Assembly (NCBI GenBank): GCA_966250335.1
Contig: CBINGZ010000010.1
Location: 1-64,000 of the forward strand
Direction of reading: 5' to 3'
Length of the DNA: 64,000 bases
Source of the DNA: OLB7 sp966250335
Lineage (GTDB): Bacteria; Bacteroidota; Ignavibacteria; OLB7
The notes under the pieces were generated by a model. The model saw nothing but the letters and a program-made list of their open reading frames with translations, did not search any database and was not told the origin of the DNA. Shown here one piece after another: positions 25,967 to 34,008 of the stretch (positions are counted from its first letter, which is position 1; each line of letters starts with the position of its first letter). The translations under genes and the position numbers were made by a program.

Positions 25967-26182
25967 TCAGATCCGGTGTCCCGGCGTGGCACGATAGTAA
26001 CCGTCCACGTGGGTTCCGTTCGATCTGTCGTACCCCCCGACCCAGACTCTCTCTCGTTCCCCTCTCTCCGGTCTTCTGGTGGTGTCCGATCCGCTGAATT
26101 TGTTGGACCGAGGTCTCGATTTATCGCGGTGCGAAACGCTTGCGCGCTCTATCCGCCAGCTTTTTCCCGCCTGTCCGTTCAT
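25967..26182 (-). CDS. small basic protein with GGY-GTHVDGYYR motif
   Basis: This is a 71-residue, Arg/Ser-rich protein. The C-terminus VWVGGYDRSNGTHVDGYYRATPGH fits the VxGYxRxxGTxVxxxxR pattern seen in many small uncharacterised basic proteins. The start at 26182 is supported by GGAGATTATC immediately upstream, a leader very similar to that of the next gene (AGGAGATTATTGTC). The frame is open further upstream to 26323, but that part lacks protein-like features. It probably forms a two-gene operon with the 99-residue protein downstream. Function unknown. Confidence 0.6.
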   Translation of the reverse strand: MNGQAGKSWRIERASVSHRDKSRPRSNKFSGSDTTRRPERGERERVWVGGYDRSNGTHVDGYYRATPGHRI

Positions 26183-26550
26183 GATAATCTCCGATACCAG
26201 GCGCTCACTGCCATCCACACATATCATAACGTGAAGTGGGGTTCGGCGGTTAGCGCCTTGTTCATGAAAACATCGTAATCCGGGAAACACAACAATCGGC
26301 GTCGGGGGGGAGTTCTGGGGCAATCGATTATTACATCGTATCGGCTTCGGAGATGCGGTCCGGGCGGAGCCTTGTCGTCTGAACCCCGTCGGGGGGGAGT
26401 TCCTGCCAGGTTATGCAGAGGTAACTCGACCTGTTATAGTCCGGTAACGTCGGCTGTCGAAGTTTGCAGCTACCGGATCGAGCCCTCTCCGCACGGCATT
26501 CGCCGGGCATTTCTTCCGGTTCATCTCATATAACCATGAGGATCAACTGA
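26183..26550. other. intergenic region between divergent genes
   Basis: This is AT-richer than the flanking genes, with no gene found. It should carry promoters for the small basic gene pair (minus) and the acyltransferase gene (plus). Confidence 0.5.
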
Positions 26551-28377
26551 ATGATTCGCGCCGAGAGTCTCCCGCGCGTGCCGTCACTGGATGGAATTCT
26601 CCCCGCATCGCTGCCGAACAGCCTTCAGACCCTGCTTACGGAAGCGGGTGAACGGGCGCTGGGGCTGCGACCGCTGCGTGATCTCTACGAGAGAGCCCGC
26701 ACGGCGGCCGACGGGGCCTCCTTCTTCACCAGGATTCTCGAGGAACTGGAGGTGAAGTACGATGTGTCGGACGTCGATCTTTCGCGGATTCCCCGCACCG
26801 GACCGGTGATCGTGGTCGCCAACCATCCGTTCGGCGCAATCGAGGGGATCGTCCTCGGCGAGATGCTCCGCAAGGTCCGTCCCGACGTGAAACTGATGGC
26901 GAACTACCTGCTGGGAGGGATTCCGGAGCTGCGCGAGCAGATGATCCCGGTCGATCCGTTCGGCGGCGACAGGGCGGCCCAGGCGAACTTCCGTCCTCTG
27001 AAGGAGACGATCCGCTGGGTGCGTGACGGCGGCATGCTGGCGATGTTCCCGGCCGGGGAGGTCTCCAGCTTCAACCTCCGCGCCGGATCGGTCACCGATC
27101 GCGACTGGTACCCGACCCTGGCCCGGCTGATCGCCGTGACCGGGGCGACCGTCGTTCCCGTCTATTTCAAGGGAGCGAACCGCTTCGCCTTCCAGCTTCT
27201 CGGCATGATCCATCCCAGGCTCCGCACCATGCTTCTTCCGCGCGAGCTTATGAACAAGCGGGGCGCCCGCCTGGAGATCGCGGTCGGGAAGCCGGTCCCC
27301 GCCGGCAGACTGAACTCCTTCCCCTCCGACGAGGATGTCGTCTCCTATCTCCGCCTGCGCACCTACACGCTCTCGCACAGGAGGGCGGAAACCGAGCGTC
27401 CGGAGCCGGCGACGATCCGCGGGGAGATCTATCCCGCCCCTGTCGTCCCCCCCGTTCCGGCGGTCAGGATGACCAGGGAGCTCGACACTCTTCCCCCCGA
27501 CCAGCGTCTCTCCGGAACCGGCGACTACGAGGTGTGGTACGCCGATGCGCGCCAGATCCCGTCGATCCTGCGGGAGATCGGCCGCCTGCGGGAAGTGACC
27601 TTCAGAGCGGTGGGAGAAGGGACGGGAGGGGCGATCGATCTCGACAGATTCGATGCCGACTACTTCCATCTCTTCGTCTGGAACAGGGTACGGCATGAGG
27701 TGGTGGGGGCCTACAGGCTCGGCCGGGTGGATGATATCCTGGAGCGTTTCGGCAAGCGCGGGCTCTATACCGCCACCCTCTTCAAGTTCAGCACATCGTT
27801 CCTGGAGGGGCTTGGGAAGGCGCTGGAGATGGGACGCGCCTTCGTGCGGCACGAGTACCAGCGGAGCTACACGCCGCTCCTCCTCCTCTGGAAGGGGATC
27901 GGGGAGTATGTGGCGCGCAATCCCGAGTACAGGGTTCTCTTCGGCCCGATCAGCATCAGCAGCGAGTACAATTCGGTCTCGCGCCAGCTCATGGTGAAGT
28001 TCCTGCAGATGAACGTTTCGGTGCCGGGCGTCGGCAGGCATGTCCGGCCGAGATCCCCCTTCCGGATCGGGCTCGACGACAGGACCGCCGCCACCATCGC
28101 CGGCACCATGGACGATCTCGCCTGGTCGGTCTCCGATATCGAGGGGAACGAACGGGAGATCCCGGTGCTCCTCCGTCAGTACCTCAGGCTCGGAGCCCGT
28201 ATCCTCGGCTTCAACGTCGACAGCGCGTTCGGGGATGTGGTGGACGGGCTCATCATGGTCGATCTGACCTGCACCGACAGAACGACCCTGGCCCGCTACA
28301 TGGGGAAGGAGAACGCCGCGGCGTTCCTGGCCCTGCACGGCAGGGAGGCCGGACAGAAGGTGAACGCGGCCGCGTAA
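26551..28377 (+). CDS. bifunctional acyltransferase, OlsF-like (ornithine lipid synthesis)
   Basis: This is a 608-residue two-domain protein. The N-terminal about 280 residues are a PlsC-type acyltransferase: VVANHPFGAIEG is the acceptor block (Glu where classical enzymes have the HxxxxD Asp), and MFPAGEVSSFN and VVPVYFKGANRF follow. The C-terminal about 280 residues (YEVWYADARQIPSILREIGRLREVTFRAVGEGTGG, LGRVDDILERFG, FGPISISSEYN) match the OlsB/GNAT-like acyltransferase that N-acylates ornithine. This fusion is the OlsF arrangement, in which one protein makes lyso-ornithine lipid and then adds the second fatty acid. Substrate is inferred from domain order. No signal peptide; it acts at the inner membrane face. 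Confidence 0.85.
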   Translation: MIRAESLPRVPSLDGILPASLPNSLQTLLTEAGERALGLRPLRDLYERARTAADGASFFTRILEELEVKYDVSDVDLSRIPRTGPVIVVANHPFGAIEGIVLGEMLRKVRPDVKLMANYLLGGIPELREQMIPVDPFGGDRAAQANFRPLKETIRWVRDGGMLAMFPAGEVSSFNLRAGSVTDRDWYPTLARLIAVTGATVVPVYFKGANRFAFQLLGMIHPRLRTMLLPRELMNKRGARLEIAVGKPVPAGRLNSFPSDEDVVSYLRLRTYTLSHRRAETERPEPATIRGEIYPAPVVPPVPAVRMTRELDTLPPDQRLSGTGDYEVWYADARQIPSILREIGRLREVTFRAVGEGTGGAIDLDRFDADYFHLFVWNRVRHEVVGAYRLGRVDDILERFGKRGLYTATLFKFSTSFLEGLGKALEMGRAFVRHEYQRSYTPLLLLWKGIGEYVARNPEYRVLFGPISISSEYNSVSRQLMVKFLQMNVSVPGVGRHVRPRSPFRIGLDDRTAATIAGTMDDLAWSVSDIEGNEREIPVLLRQYLRLGARILGFNVDSAFGDVVDGLIMVDLTCTDRTTLARYMGKENAAAFLALHGREAGQKVNAAA

Positions 28378-28398
28378 GTATCGCAATCGCATCGTATC

Positions 28399-28436
28399 GA
28401 GATCCGTGGACGCCTCTGCTCCCACGGATCTCTTTG
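28399..28436 (+). terminator. terminator after the olsF-like gene
   Basis: GAGATCCGTGG (28399-28409) and CCACGGATCTC (28422-28432) form a perfect 11-bp stem followed by TTTG, 22 bases after the stop. It also lies beyond the 3' end of the convergent OmpA-like gene. Confidence 0.85.
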
Positions 28437-28466
28437 TCTGTTCGAAGGGAAGCGGAACGTCGTGGC

Positions 28467-30488
28467 TTACTGCGGTTTTCCGTCCGGCAGGTTCTGTTCG
28501 ATCTCGACGACGATCCCCGAATCCCTGATCTGCGATTCCAGCGGATCGGCGGTTTCGCCGGTGGTGAGGATGTGAAATTCTCCCAGGGTCGTCCCCCGCT
28601 CGCGGATCGCTCCCAGCAGGCGTTCGGCAAGCTGTGCCGCGCTCCGGACATCGGTTCCCTGGAGCCCGGTTTCCGGGGGAGTCGTGAGCGTTACATGGGC
28701 TCCGTTGCGGACGGTTTCGGCGATCCGGTCGGGGGGGACGGCGTGCGGATCTTCTCCGGCGGGGGAATCGAGCAGGAAGTAGCTGATCTTCTCCAGACGG
28801 TGCGACGTCTCGTCACCCCCGTCGCCGCCGTCTCCGAGAGAGGCCGGGGGGGAGGGCTCCTCCCATCTCAACTGAAGCGTATCGCGTGCCGAGACGATCA
28901 CGCCGGCGGAATCCTCCACGGCGAGTTCGGCGACCAGAGGGGTGAGGACCGAATCGGTCCGTTCGTCGCTCAGCAGGAACGCCAGGTCGATCGCCTCCGG
29001 CTCCTCCTCATCCAGGCTGGAGTAGCGGGCGATCTCATGCTCCCCCTGGCGGATCATGATCGTCCACTGGTTCAACCCGGCCGGCGTGGTGATCCTGGGA
29101 TCGACGCCGATGGTGGGGACCGCGAGATCCTCGACCAGCCAGCGGTTTTCGAGCGGCGCCGTGATCTCCGGTCGATCGGGCCGGATGAGCGCCGACCTTC
29201 CCGCTCCCTGCGGCGCGATACCGTTGCGCCCTCCGGCGGCGCCGGTTCGGATTCTCCGTTCGTCGATTCCCCACACCTCCTTCAGATATTTCCTGACGCT
29301 CTCCGCGCGCGCCCCTGCCAGCATCTCCGGTTCCTCCCCCGTGGCCGTGCCGAGGACGGAGATCCCGACGGTGGGGTTCCCCTGCATCCGGAGCCCGATC
29401 ACATCGAGCAGATGCCGCTGCACGGTCGGGAGGTCCAGCCCGGCGAGCGAGTCGGTGTGGAACGCGGTTGTCTGGTTCCTCGACATGCTCCTGTAGGGGG
29501 CGGGGAGCGCCGCCGAATCGGGCTCGAAGAAGATGCGGGGGATCAGCGCGGTGCTGGTGCGGTGGAGCACCTCGCGCGTGCCGACCGTCGCCCGTTCCAT
29601 CCGTCTGCCGTACGGGTCGGTGCTGTAGAGATCGATGAACGCCTCCGGCCGCCCGGGGCCCGAGGGGGGCGGGGGGATGACCGCATCGACGATGATCGGG
29701 GCGGAAGCGGTTCCGACCAGAGGATCGGCCGAGGGACCGGCCCCGAAGAGGAGCGTCACCCCGAACCCGCCGCCGAACGATCTTCCCCCCAGTTCATCGT
29801 TGAGAGCGTTGCCGTCGATCGTAAGTCGCGCCTCCGGCTGCAGCGCAAGCCGTTCCCCTATCGGAATCCGTACCGATCCGTGCAATGCCATCCCCCCCGA
29901 CAACCTGCTGTTCCCCATCGATTCACTCCGGGAGAAGTTCGTCTGAGGTCCCGCGACTCCGGTCGAATCGTCGACGATCCGTTCGGAGTAGATATACTCG
30001 TCCGAGAACCTGTAGGCGAGCGACGGAGCGACCCCGAGCGAGACCCGTCCCAGCGAGTAGATCAGGCCGAGTTCGAAGCGGAGGGAGGCGGTGGTCACAT
30101 CGAGTTCGAACTCCTTGAGCGGGGCGTTGATGGTCCAGTCGGTGGAGTTCAGGACGGGATCGCCGAAGAACGTGTGGGAGTGGAAGGTCCCTTTCGACAT
30201 GACGATCCCTACCAGCGAGGAGATCCCCAGTTCCGGCGCGAAGAGGTCGGGCATTGCCGTTCTCATACCGAGCCAGAGGGAGTGGTTGCGCGATTCTCCC
30301 GTGCCGTCGAAGTTCGGATAAGGGTTGACGGCGCCCGGAACACGGTTGATCGAGAGGGGGATGCCGTATTCGTAGCCGGCCGTGGGGCCCAGCACCAGAG
30401 GCTGCGACCAGGCGGCCGGGGCCGTTGCGGAGATCAGCAGGGCCGCGGAGAGTGAGGGGATGATATGACGGGGGGAAGATATCGGCAT
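28467..30488 (-). CDS. OmpA-like outer-membrane protein
   Basis: This is a 673-residue protein. The signal peptide ends near residue 28 (APAAWSQ). A region of about 240 residues rich in alternating aromatic and glycine residues looks like a small outer-membrane beta-barrel. An OmpA-type peptidoglycan-binding domain is visible near residues 320-440: RIFFEPDSAALP, then GLRMQGNPTVGISVLGTATG and ARAESVRKYLKEVWGIDERRI. The remaining about 230 residues are a beta-sandwich-like tail with a second weak OmpA-like stretch. The start at 30488 has AGGAG nine bases upstream and lies 10 bases after the stop of the preceding lipoprotein gene, so the two are cotranscribed. It probably links outer membrane and peptidoglycan. 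Confidence 0.85.
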   Translation of the reverse strand: MPISSPRHIIPSLSAALLISATAPAAWSQPLVLGPTAGYEYGIPLSINRVPGAVNPYPNFDGTGESRNHSLWLGMRTAMPDLFAPELGISSLVGIVMSKGTFHSHTFFGDPVLNSTDWTINAPLKEFELDVTTASLRFELGLIYSLGRVSLGVAPSLAYRFSDEYIYSERIVDDSTGVAGPQTNFSRSESMGNSRLSGGMALHGSVRIPIGERLALQPEARLTIDGNALNDELGGRSFGGGFGVTLLFGAGPSADPLVGTASAPIIVDAVIPPPPSGPGRPEAFIDLYSTDPYGRRMERATVGTREVLHRTSTALIPRIFFEPDSAALPAPYRSMSRNQTTAFHTDSLAGLDLPTVQRHLLDVIGLRMQGNPTVGISVLGTATGEEPEMLAGARAESVRKYLKEVWGIDERRIRTGAAGGRNGIAPQGAGRSALIRPDRPEITAPLENRWLVEDLAVPTIGVDPRITTPAGLNQWTIMIRQGEHEIARYSSLDEEEPEAIDLAFLLSDERTDSVLTPLVAELAVEDSAGVIVSARDTLQLRWEEPSPPASLGDGGDGGDETSHRLEKISYFLLDSPAGEDPHAVPPDRIAETVRNGAHVTLTTPPETGLQGTDVRSAAQLAERLLGAIRERGTTLGEFHILTTGETADPLESQIRDSGIVVEIEQNLPDGKPQ

Positions 30489-30498
30489 GAGCCTTCTC

Positions 30499-31707
30499 CT
30501 AGTTCCCCCAGAATCCGCGGTTGACGTCATAGCCGATCGGCACCACGTTCGATCCGTCGGGATTGAGGACCTCCAGGATGCCGTTGGCGTTGTAGATCTG
30601 TGCAATCCCCGCCGGGATCACGAGCGAGAGGAGCTTCGTCCCACCCGGGGACCATTGCACGGAGGCCTCCGAGATGTCGGGTGTGGAGGTGATCCGCCGA
30701 AGGCCCGATCCCGTTGAACCGACCGTCCAGATATCGCTCTGCCCCGTCCTGGAGGAGGCCACGAACGCGATGGCGCCGCCGTTGGGCGACCAGACCGGGC
30801 AGGCGGGGGTCAGGGTCGAGTTGTCGTCCAGAAGCGGAACGGCATCCTGGGCCTGGATCGATGGACCTACCTCCATCACATAGATATTTCTCTGGCCGGA
30901 GTAGTGCTGGCCGACAAAGGCGATGCTGTCTCCGCCCGGCGACCAGCTCACCGCGGTCCCGACGATATAGGAAACATTGCCGGGGGTCAGCGCCGTCATG
31001 CTGACGTTGGGAGGCTTCATATTGAGGATCAGGACGCTGCATTTGCCGTACTGATCGGCGGCGACAACTGCCACTCTGCTGTCGTCCGGGGCGAAGGTCG
31101 GTCCCTGGTAGTTCCCCTGTTCATCCACGGGGACCGTTCCCACGCTCAATTTCAGACATTGACCGCTTCCCTGGGTGTCGAAGAGGGCAATGTAGGGTTC
31201 GGGATTCGGAAAGAGGAGGTAGAGGAACGAATAGACGATCATCCTGCCGTCCTCCGAGAGATCGGCGGAATAGAAGACCTCCTCGGGCCTGATCAGATGT
31301 TCCCAGAGCTGTGTCTGATCCGACAGATTGCGAAGGCAGAGGACCAATCCTCCCTGCAGGGGATCGGGCCTCAGAAAGAGGGCGCGGCCGTTGCGCGGCC
31401 TGCAGACCATCATGTCGTTATGGAACGGGGTAGCGGGGGCCGTCCCCGAGGAAGGGACGGTAAATGTGCTTCCGGCGTTGTATGTTCCGTTCCCGCGGGG
31501 GATTGCCGTGGCGTAGTAGACCGTCTCCCCGTCCGGTCCGTCGATGGCGGGAGGGAGCAGCTGGTCGTCGCAGGCGCCGAGGAATGCTGCAAGAAACAAC
31601 AGGGCAAGCCGGGGTGTTGCCGGTCGACGGCGCGTCGTTCGTTCGGAAACGGGAGCGTCTTCCGATGCGGGAAATCGCACGGAGCGGCCCTGAGGAATTC
31701 GTGTCAT
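30499..31707 (-). CDS. PD40/TolB-like beta-propeller lipoprotein
   Basis: This is a 402-residue protein with a lipoprotein signal: a long basic N-terminus, then LALLFLAAFLGAC with the lipidated Cys near residue 46. An internal start such as the GTG at 31650 is possible, because the first about 30 residues are unusual for a signal peptide. The body carries TolB/PD40 propeller repeats (TFAPDDSRVAVVAADQ, VSWSPGGDSIAFVGQ, VWSPNGGAIAFVASS, QWSPGGTKLLSLV). Such proteins sit on the outer membrane or in the periplasm. It is 10 bases upstream of the OmpA-like gene, reminiscent of TolB-Pal pairs, though it is not tolB itself. Confidence 0.82.
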   Translation of the reverse strand: MTRIPQGRSVRFPASEDAPVSERTTRRRPATPRLALLFLAAFLGACDDQLLPPAIDGPDGETVYYATAIPRGNGTYNAGSTFTVPSSGTAPATPFHNDMMVCRPRNGRALFLRPDPLQGGLVLCLRNLSDQTQLWEHLIRPEEVFYSADLSEDGRMIVYSFLYLLFPNPEPYIALFDTQGSGQCLKLSVGTVPVDEQGNYQGPTFAPDDSRVAVVAADQYGKCSVLILNMKPPNVSMTALTPGNVSYIVGTAVSWSPGGDSIAFVGQHYSGQRNIYVMEVGPSIQAQDAVPLLDDNSTLTPACPVWSPNGGAIAFVASSRTGQSDIWTVGSTGSGLRRITSTPDISEASVQWSPGGTKLLSLVIPAGIAQIYNANGILEVLNPDGSNVVPIGYDVNRGFWGN

Positions 31708-31902
31708 GCTGTTTGCAGTCGGATCGTATGCGGCGGCGCTCGATCGTCGCTCTCGACGACTTCACCGTGACGACTTCATAATTGAGACCTGTTCCACAAA
31801 GCCAAACCTAACACAATGCTTCGAAAAAAAGTCGGAACCGGGCTGTTAGGTAGGGAGAAGGCCTCGTGTCTTCCTGGTGAAGAGTCTGTGGAACCAGAGC
31901 AT

Positions 31903-32517
31903 ATGAACTCAATATCATTATCGGCATCTCTCCCCCGTGCCGCCGAACAGGAACAGCGGACTGTTGCGGTACCGGCCCCTCCCAGCGAGGAGGCGATCCT
32001 GTTCGAGAAGTTCATCTCGGGTGACGATATAGCCGCCATCAAGGTGTTCAAGCGGTACAACCGGCCGCTCTTCGTCTACTGCCTGAAGTTTCTCGGCAAC
32101 GAGGAGCAGGCCCAGGATGTGACCCAGGAGGTATGGGAGCGGACGGTGCGTCTGCGGCAGAAGCCGATCGAGGTGCACAGCCCGATGGGCTTCCTGCTCC
32201 GGATCGCGCGGAACCTCTGCCTGAACCATATCAAGGCGCGCCGTCTTACGGTCGATGTCGCCAATCTGGAGGAGGCCGCTCACCCGTCGTACACGATGCA
32301 CGGCGAGACGAGCGATCTGGAGGATCTGGCCGTCTCGTCGCTCGACAAGCTTTCGTTCGACTACCGCGAGGTGTTGATCCTCAACCTCTACTGCGGATAC
32401 AGATTCGACGAGATAGCGGTGATGCTGGAAAAATCTCCGGACTCGATATGGATGCGCGCCTCCCGCGCCAGAGCACAGCTCAGGAAGATCGTGGCGGGAG
32501 CCATGAAGAAAGCGTGA
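31903..32517 (+). CDS. ECF-type RNA polymerase sigma factor
   Basis: This is a 204-residue sigma-70 family protein. Region 2 is VFKRYNRPLFVYCLKFLGNEEQAQDVTQEVWERT (about residues 50-83). Region 4 is near residues 150-200 (LSFDYREVLILNLYCGYRFDEIA... SIWMRASRARAQLRKIV), with the HTH that reads the -35 element. Spacing and length are those of extracytoplasmic-function factors. ATG 31903 is chosen because the sequence before it (from 31816) adds an atypical tail; neither start has a strong ribosome binding site. The downstream gene looks like its anti-sigma factor, and the next gene is a T9SS surface protein, a plausible target. Confidence 0.9.
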   Translation: MNSISLSASLPRAAEQEQRTVAVPAPPSEEAILFEKFISGDDIAAIKVFKRYNRPLFVYCLKFLGNEEQAQDVTQEVWERTVRLRQKPIEVHSPMGFLLRIARNLCLNHIKARRLTVDVANLEEAAHPSYTMHGETSDLEDLAVSSLDKLSFDYREVLILNLYCGYRFDEIAVMLEKSPDSIWMRASRARAQLRKIVAGAMKKA

Positions 32518-32568
32518 CGGAACAACGGATCGGATAACGATGATACAACAACCCTCCAGGGAAGCCAG

Positions 32569-33486
32569 ATGAACGGCGATATGCACGATAGGATCATAGA
32601 TAAATTTCTGAACGGCGAGATGAAGCCCTCCGAGGAACAGGAGTTCAGGATGCTTCTCGACCTCGACCCGGAACTGCGGACGCTGATGCAGGCGGATGCG
32701 GTGCTCCGCGACGGGGTCCGGAAGGATGCCGAGGCCCTGCCGGAGGAGAGCCCGAAGGTCTACACCCATTTCCTTGGACTGCTGGCGGCGACGGCGCCGG
32801 CCGGCGGCGGGATCGCGGCCGGGGGCTCGGCCGGCAAGTCGGCGGCGGGCCTCACGGCGGGAGCAAAGGGATCGCTCACGGCGACGATCGCCGGAAGCGC
32901 TCTGATGAAAACAATGGTTGCGGTGATCGGCGCGGCCGGCCTCGCAATTGGAACATACCTTGCAGTGCCGGCCGGAGACGCAGACCGGACGGAAGAGGGC
33001 GGAACGACGAATCGTATCGAAGTACGAATGGAAGCGCCCGCTTCGAAGGGCCTCCCCGCCGTCGCAACGCCAGGCGCGGAACCCCCGGCCGGGGGGATGA
33101 CCACGGGGTCGTCGCCGGCCTCGACCCGGTCCGGCGACGGCGGATCGTCCGACCTTCAGGTCGGGCGCAGCCCGGCCGACGCAGACCGGGGGATGAAACA
33201 TGTCTCGAACGGATATACGGCGGAGCCCGCCGCATCCGTATCGAATAGCGATATCTCGAACGCCGAGACGTCGAAGCCGATGGGAACCTCCACGAACGAG
33301 ATGCGGCAGAGTTCCCAGGGGACGACGGTGAAGCCGGAGCTTGACGCCCCTGCTTCACGCGAGGCGTCCGTGATCGATCCGAGCGATCGGATCAACCCGC
33401 CCGCCACGGCGGCAGCGCCCGGGAAGAGAGTGAAGAGCAACACGGTCCATACGAAACTGAAGATCAGCCTTCCCGGCAAGAAGTAG
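32569..33486 (+). CDS. putative anti-sigma factor, single-pass membrane protein
   Basis: This is a 305-residue protein. The N-terminal about 60 residues (DRIIDKFLNGEMKPSEEQEFRMLLDLDPELRTLMQADAVLRDGVRKD) form the short helical domain seen in anti-sigma factors of ECF systems (IDKFLxGE... EExxF). An Ala/Gly-rich stretch leads to one membrane segment near residues 121-144 (MKTMVAVIGAAGLAIGTYLAVPA). The rest is a low-complexity Pro/Ser/Thr-rich periplasmic part with a basic C-terminus. It starts 51 bases after the sigma gene, with AGGGA upstream. Domain identification is by pattern; partner specificity is inferred from position. Confidence 0.72.
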   Translation: MNGDMHDRIIDKFLNGEMKPSEEQEFRMLLDLDPELRTLMQADAVLRDGVRKDAEALPEESPKVYTHFLGLLAATAPAGGGIAAGGSAGKSAAGLTAGAKGSLTATIAGSALMKTMVAVIGAAGLAIGTYLAVPAGDADRTEEGGTTNRIEVRMEAPASKGLPAVATPGAEPPAGGMTTGSSPASTRSGDGGSSDLQVGRSPADADRGMKHVSNGYTAEPAASVSNSDISNAETSKPMGTSTNEMRQSSQGTTVKPELDAPASREASVIDPSDRINPPATAAAPGKRVKSNTVHTKLKISLPGKK

Positions 33487-33548
33487 GACTCAGGAGGAGA
33501 AAGGAGAGACGAGAGAGCAGAGAGAGAAGCGGTTCCCTTCATGACCGA

Positions 33549-33579
33549 TCCGGACCGGAGAAGACGTCCCCGGTCCGGA
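33549..33579 (+). terminator. hairpin after the putative anti-sigma gene
   Basis: TCCGGACCGG (33549-33558) and CCGGTCCGGA (33570-33579) form a perfect 10-bp stem without a T run. Confidence 0.5.
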
Positions 33580-33759
33580 CAATGGGGGGGATCCGAAGCC
33601 GGCGCCGCCGGCACGGCGATAGCGCCGAGACGCCATACAATCGCAGTGACCCCGATATCATAGGCACAGACGTTCCCTCCGCACGGGGACGGCGGAGCAG
33701 ATGGTTCGTGGCGGGACCTCACTTCGGTGAGTCGTAATACGAACTATCTGTGATGCAAG

Positions 33760-33777
33760 GTGCGAACCGGTTCGCAC
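33760..33777. promoter_or_regulatory. 18-bp perfect palindrome upstream of the T9SS repeat-protein gene
   Basis: GTGCGAACCGGTTCGCAC is fully self-complementary and lies about 230 bases before the start codon. It has the form of a dimeric regulator's operator but could equally fold as RNA. Confidence 0.35.
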
Positions 33778-34008
33778 GGCAACGGCCATGCCGTGTCCGA
33801 ACCGTGGAGCGCCTGTGTCCACCACTGCGAACAGAGGCTCGACGGAGACGATCCTTCCGCGGGGCGGGAAGGATCCACGATGAAGACGCAGGCACGGAAC
33901 AGATGGCGTCGCCGGGCTCACCCCCCGGCGGCGGCGCTGCCGAAGACGGCCGGCAGCGCACTCACACGAACAGATCTTATTATATCGAATGAATCAGGAG
34001 GTATCGTA

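Larger units (their letters stand above)
33487..34008. other. long leader region with several hairpins
   Basis: No gene seen. It holds stems at 33549-33579 (TCCGGACCGG/CCGGTCCGGA), a perfect palindrome at 33760-33777, and further GC-rich stems before the AGGAGG ribosome binding site of the next gene. The long frame from 33760 is an over-extension of that gene. Confidence 0.5.

Noticed and set aside
33660..34008. cobalamin or c-di-GMP riboswitch before the T9SS repeat-protein gene
   Set aside because: The leader is structured, but neither the B12-box nor the c-di-GMP-I core sequence is present.
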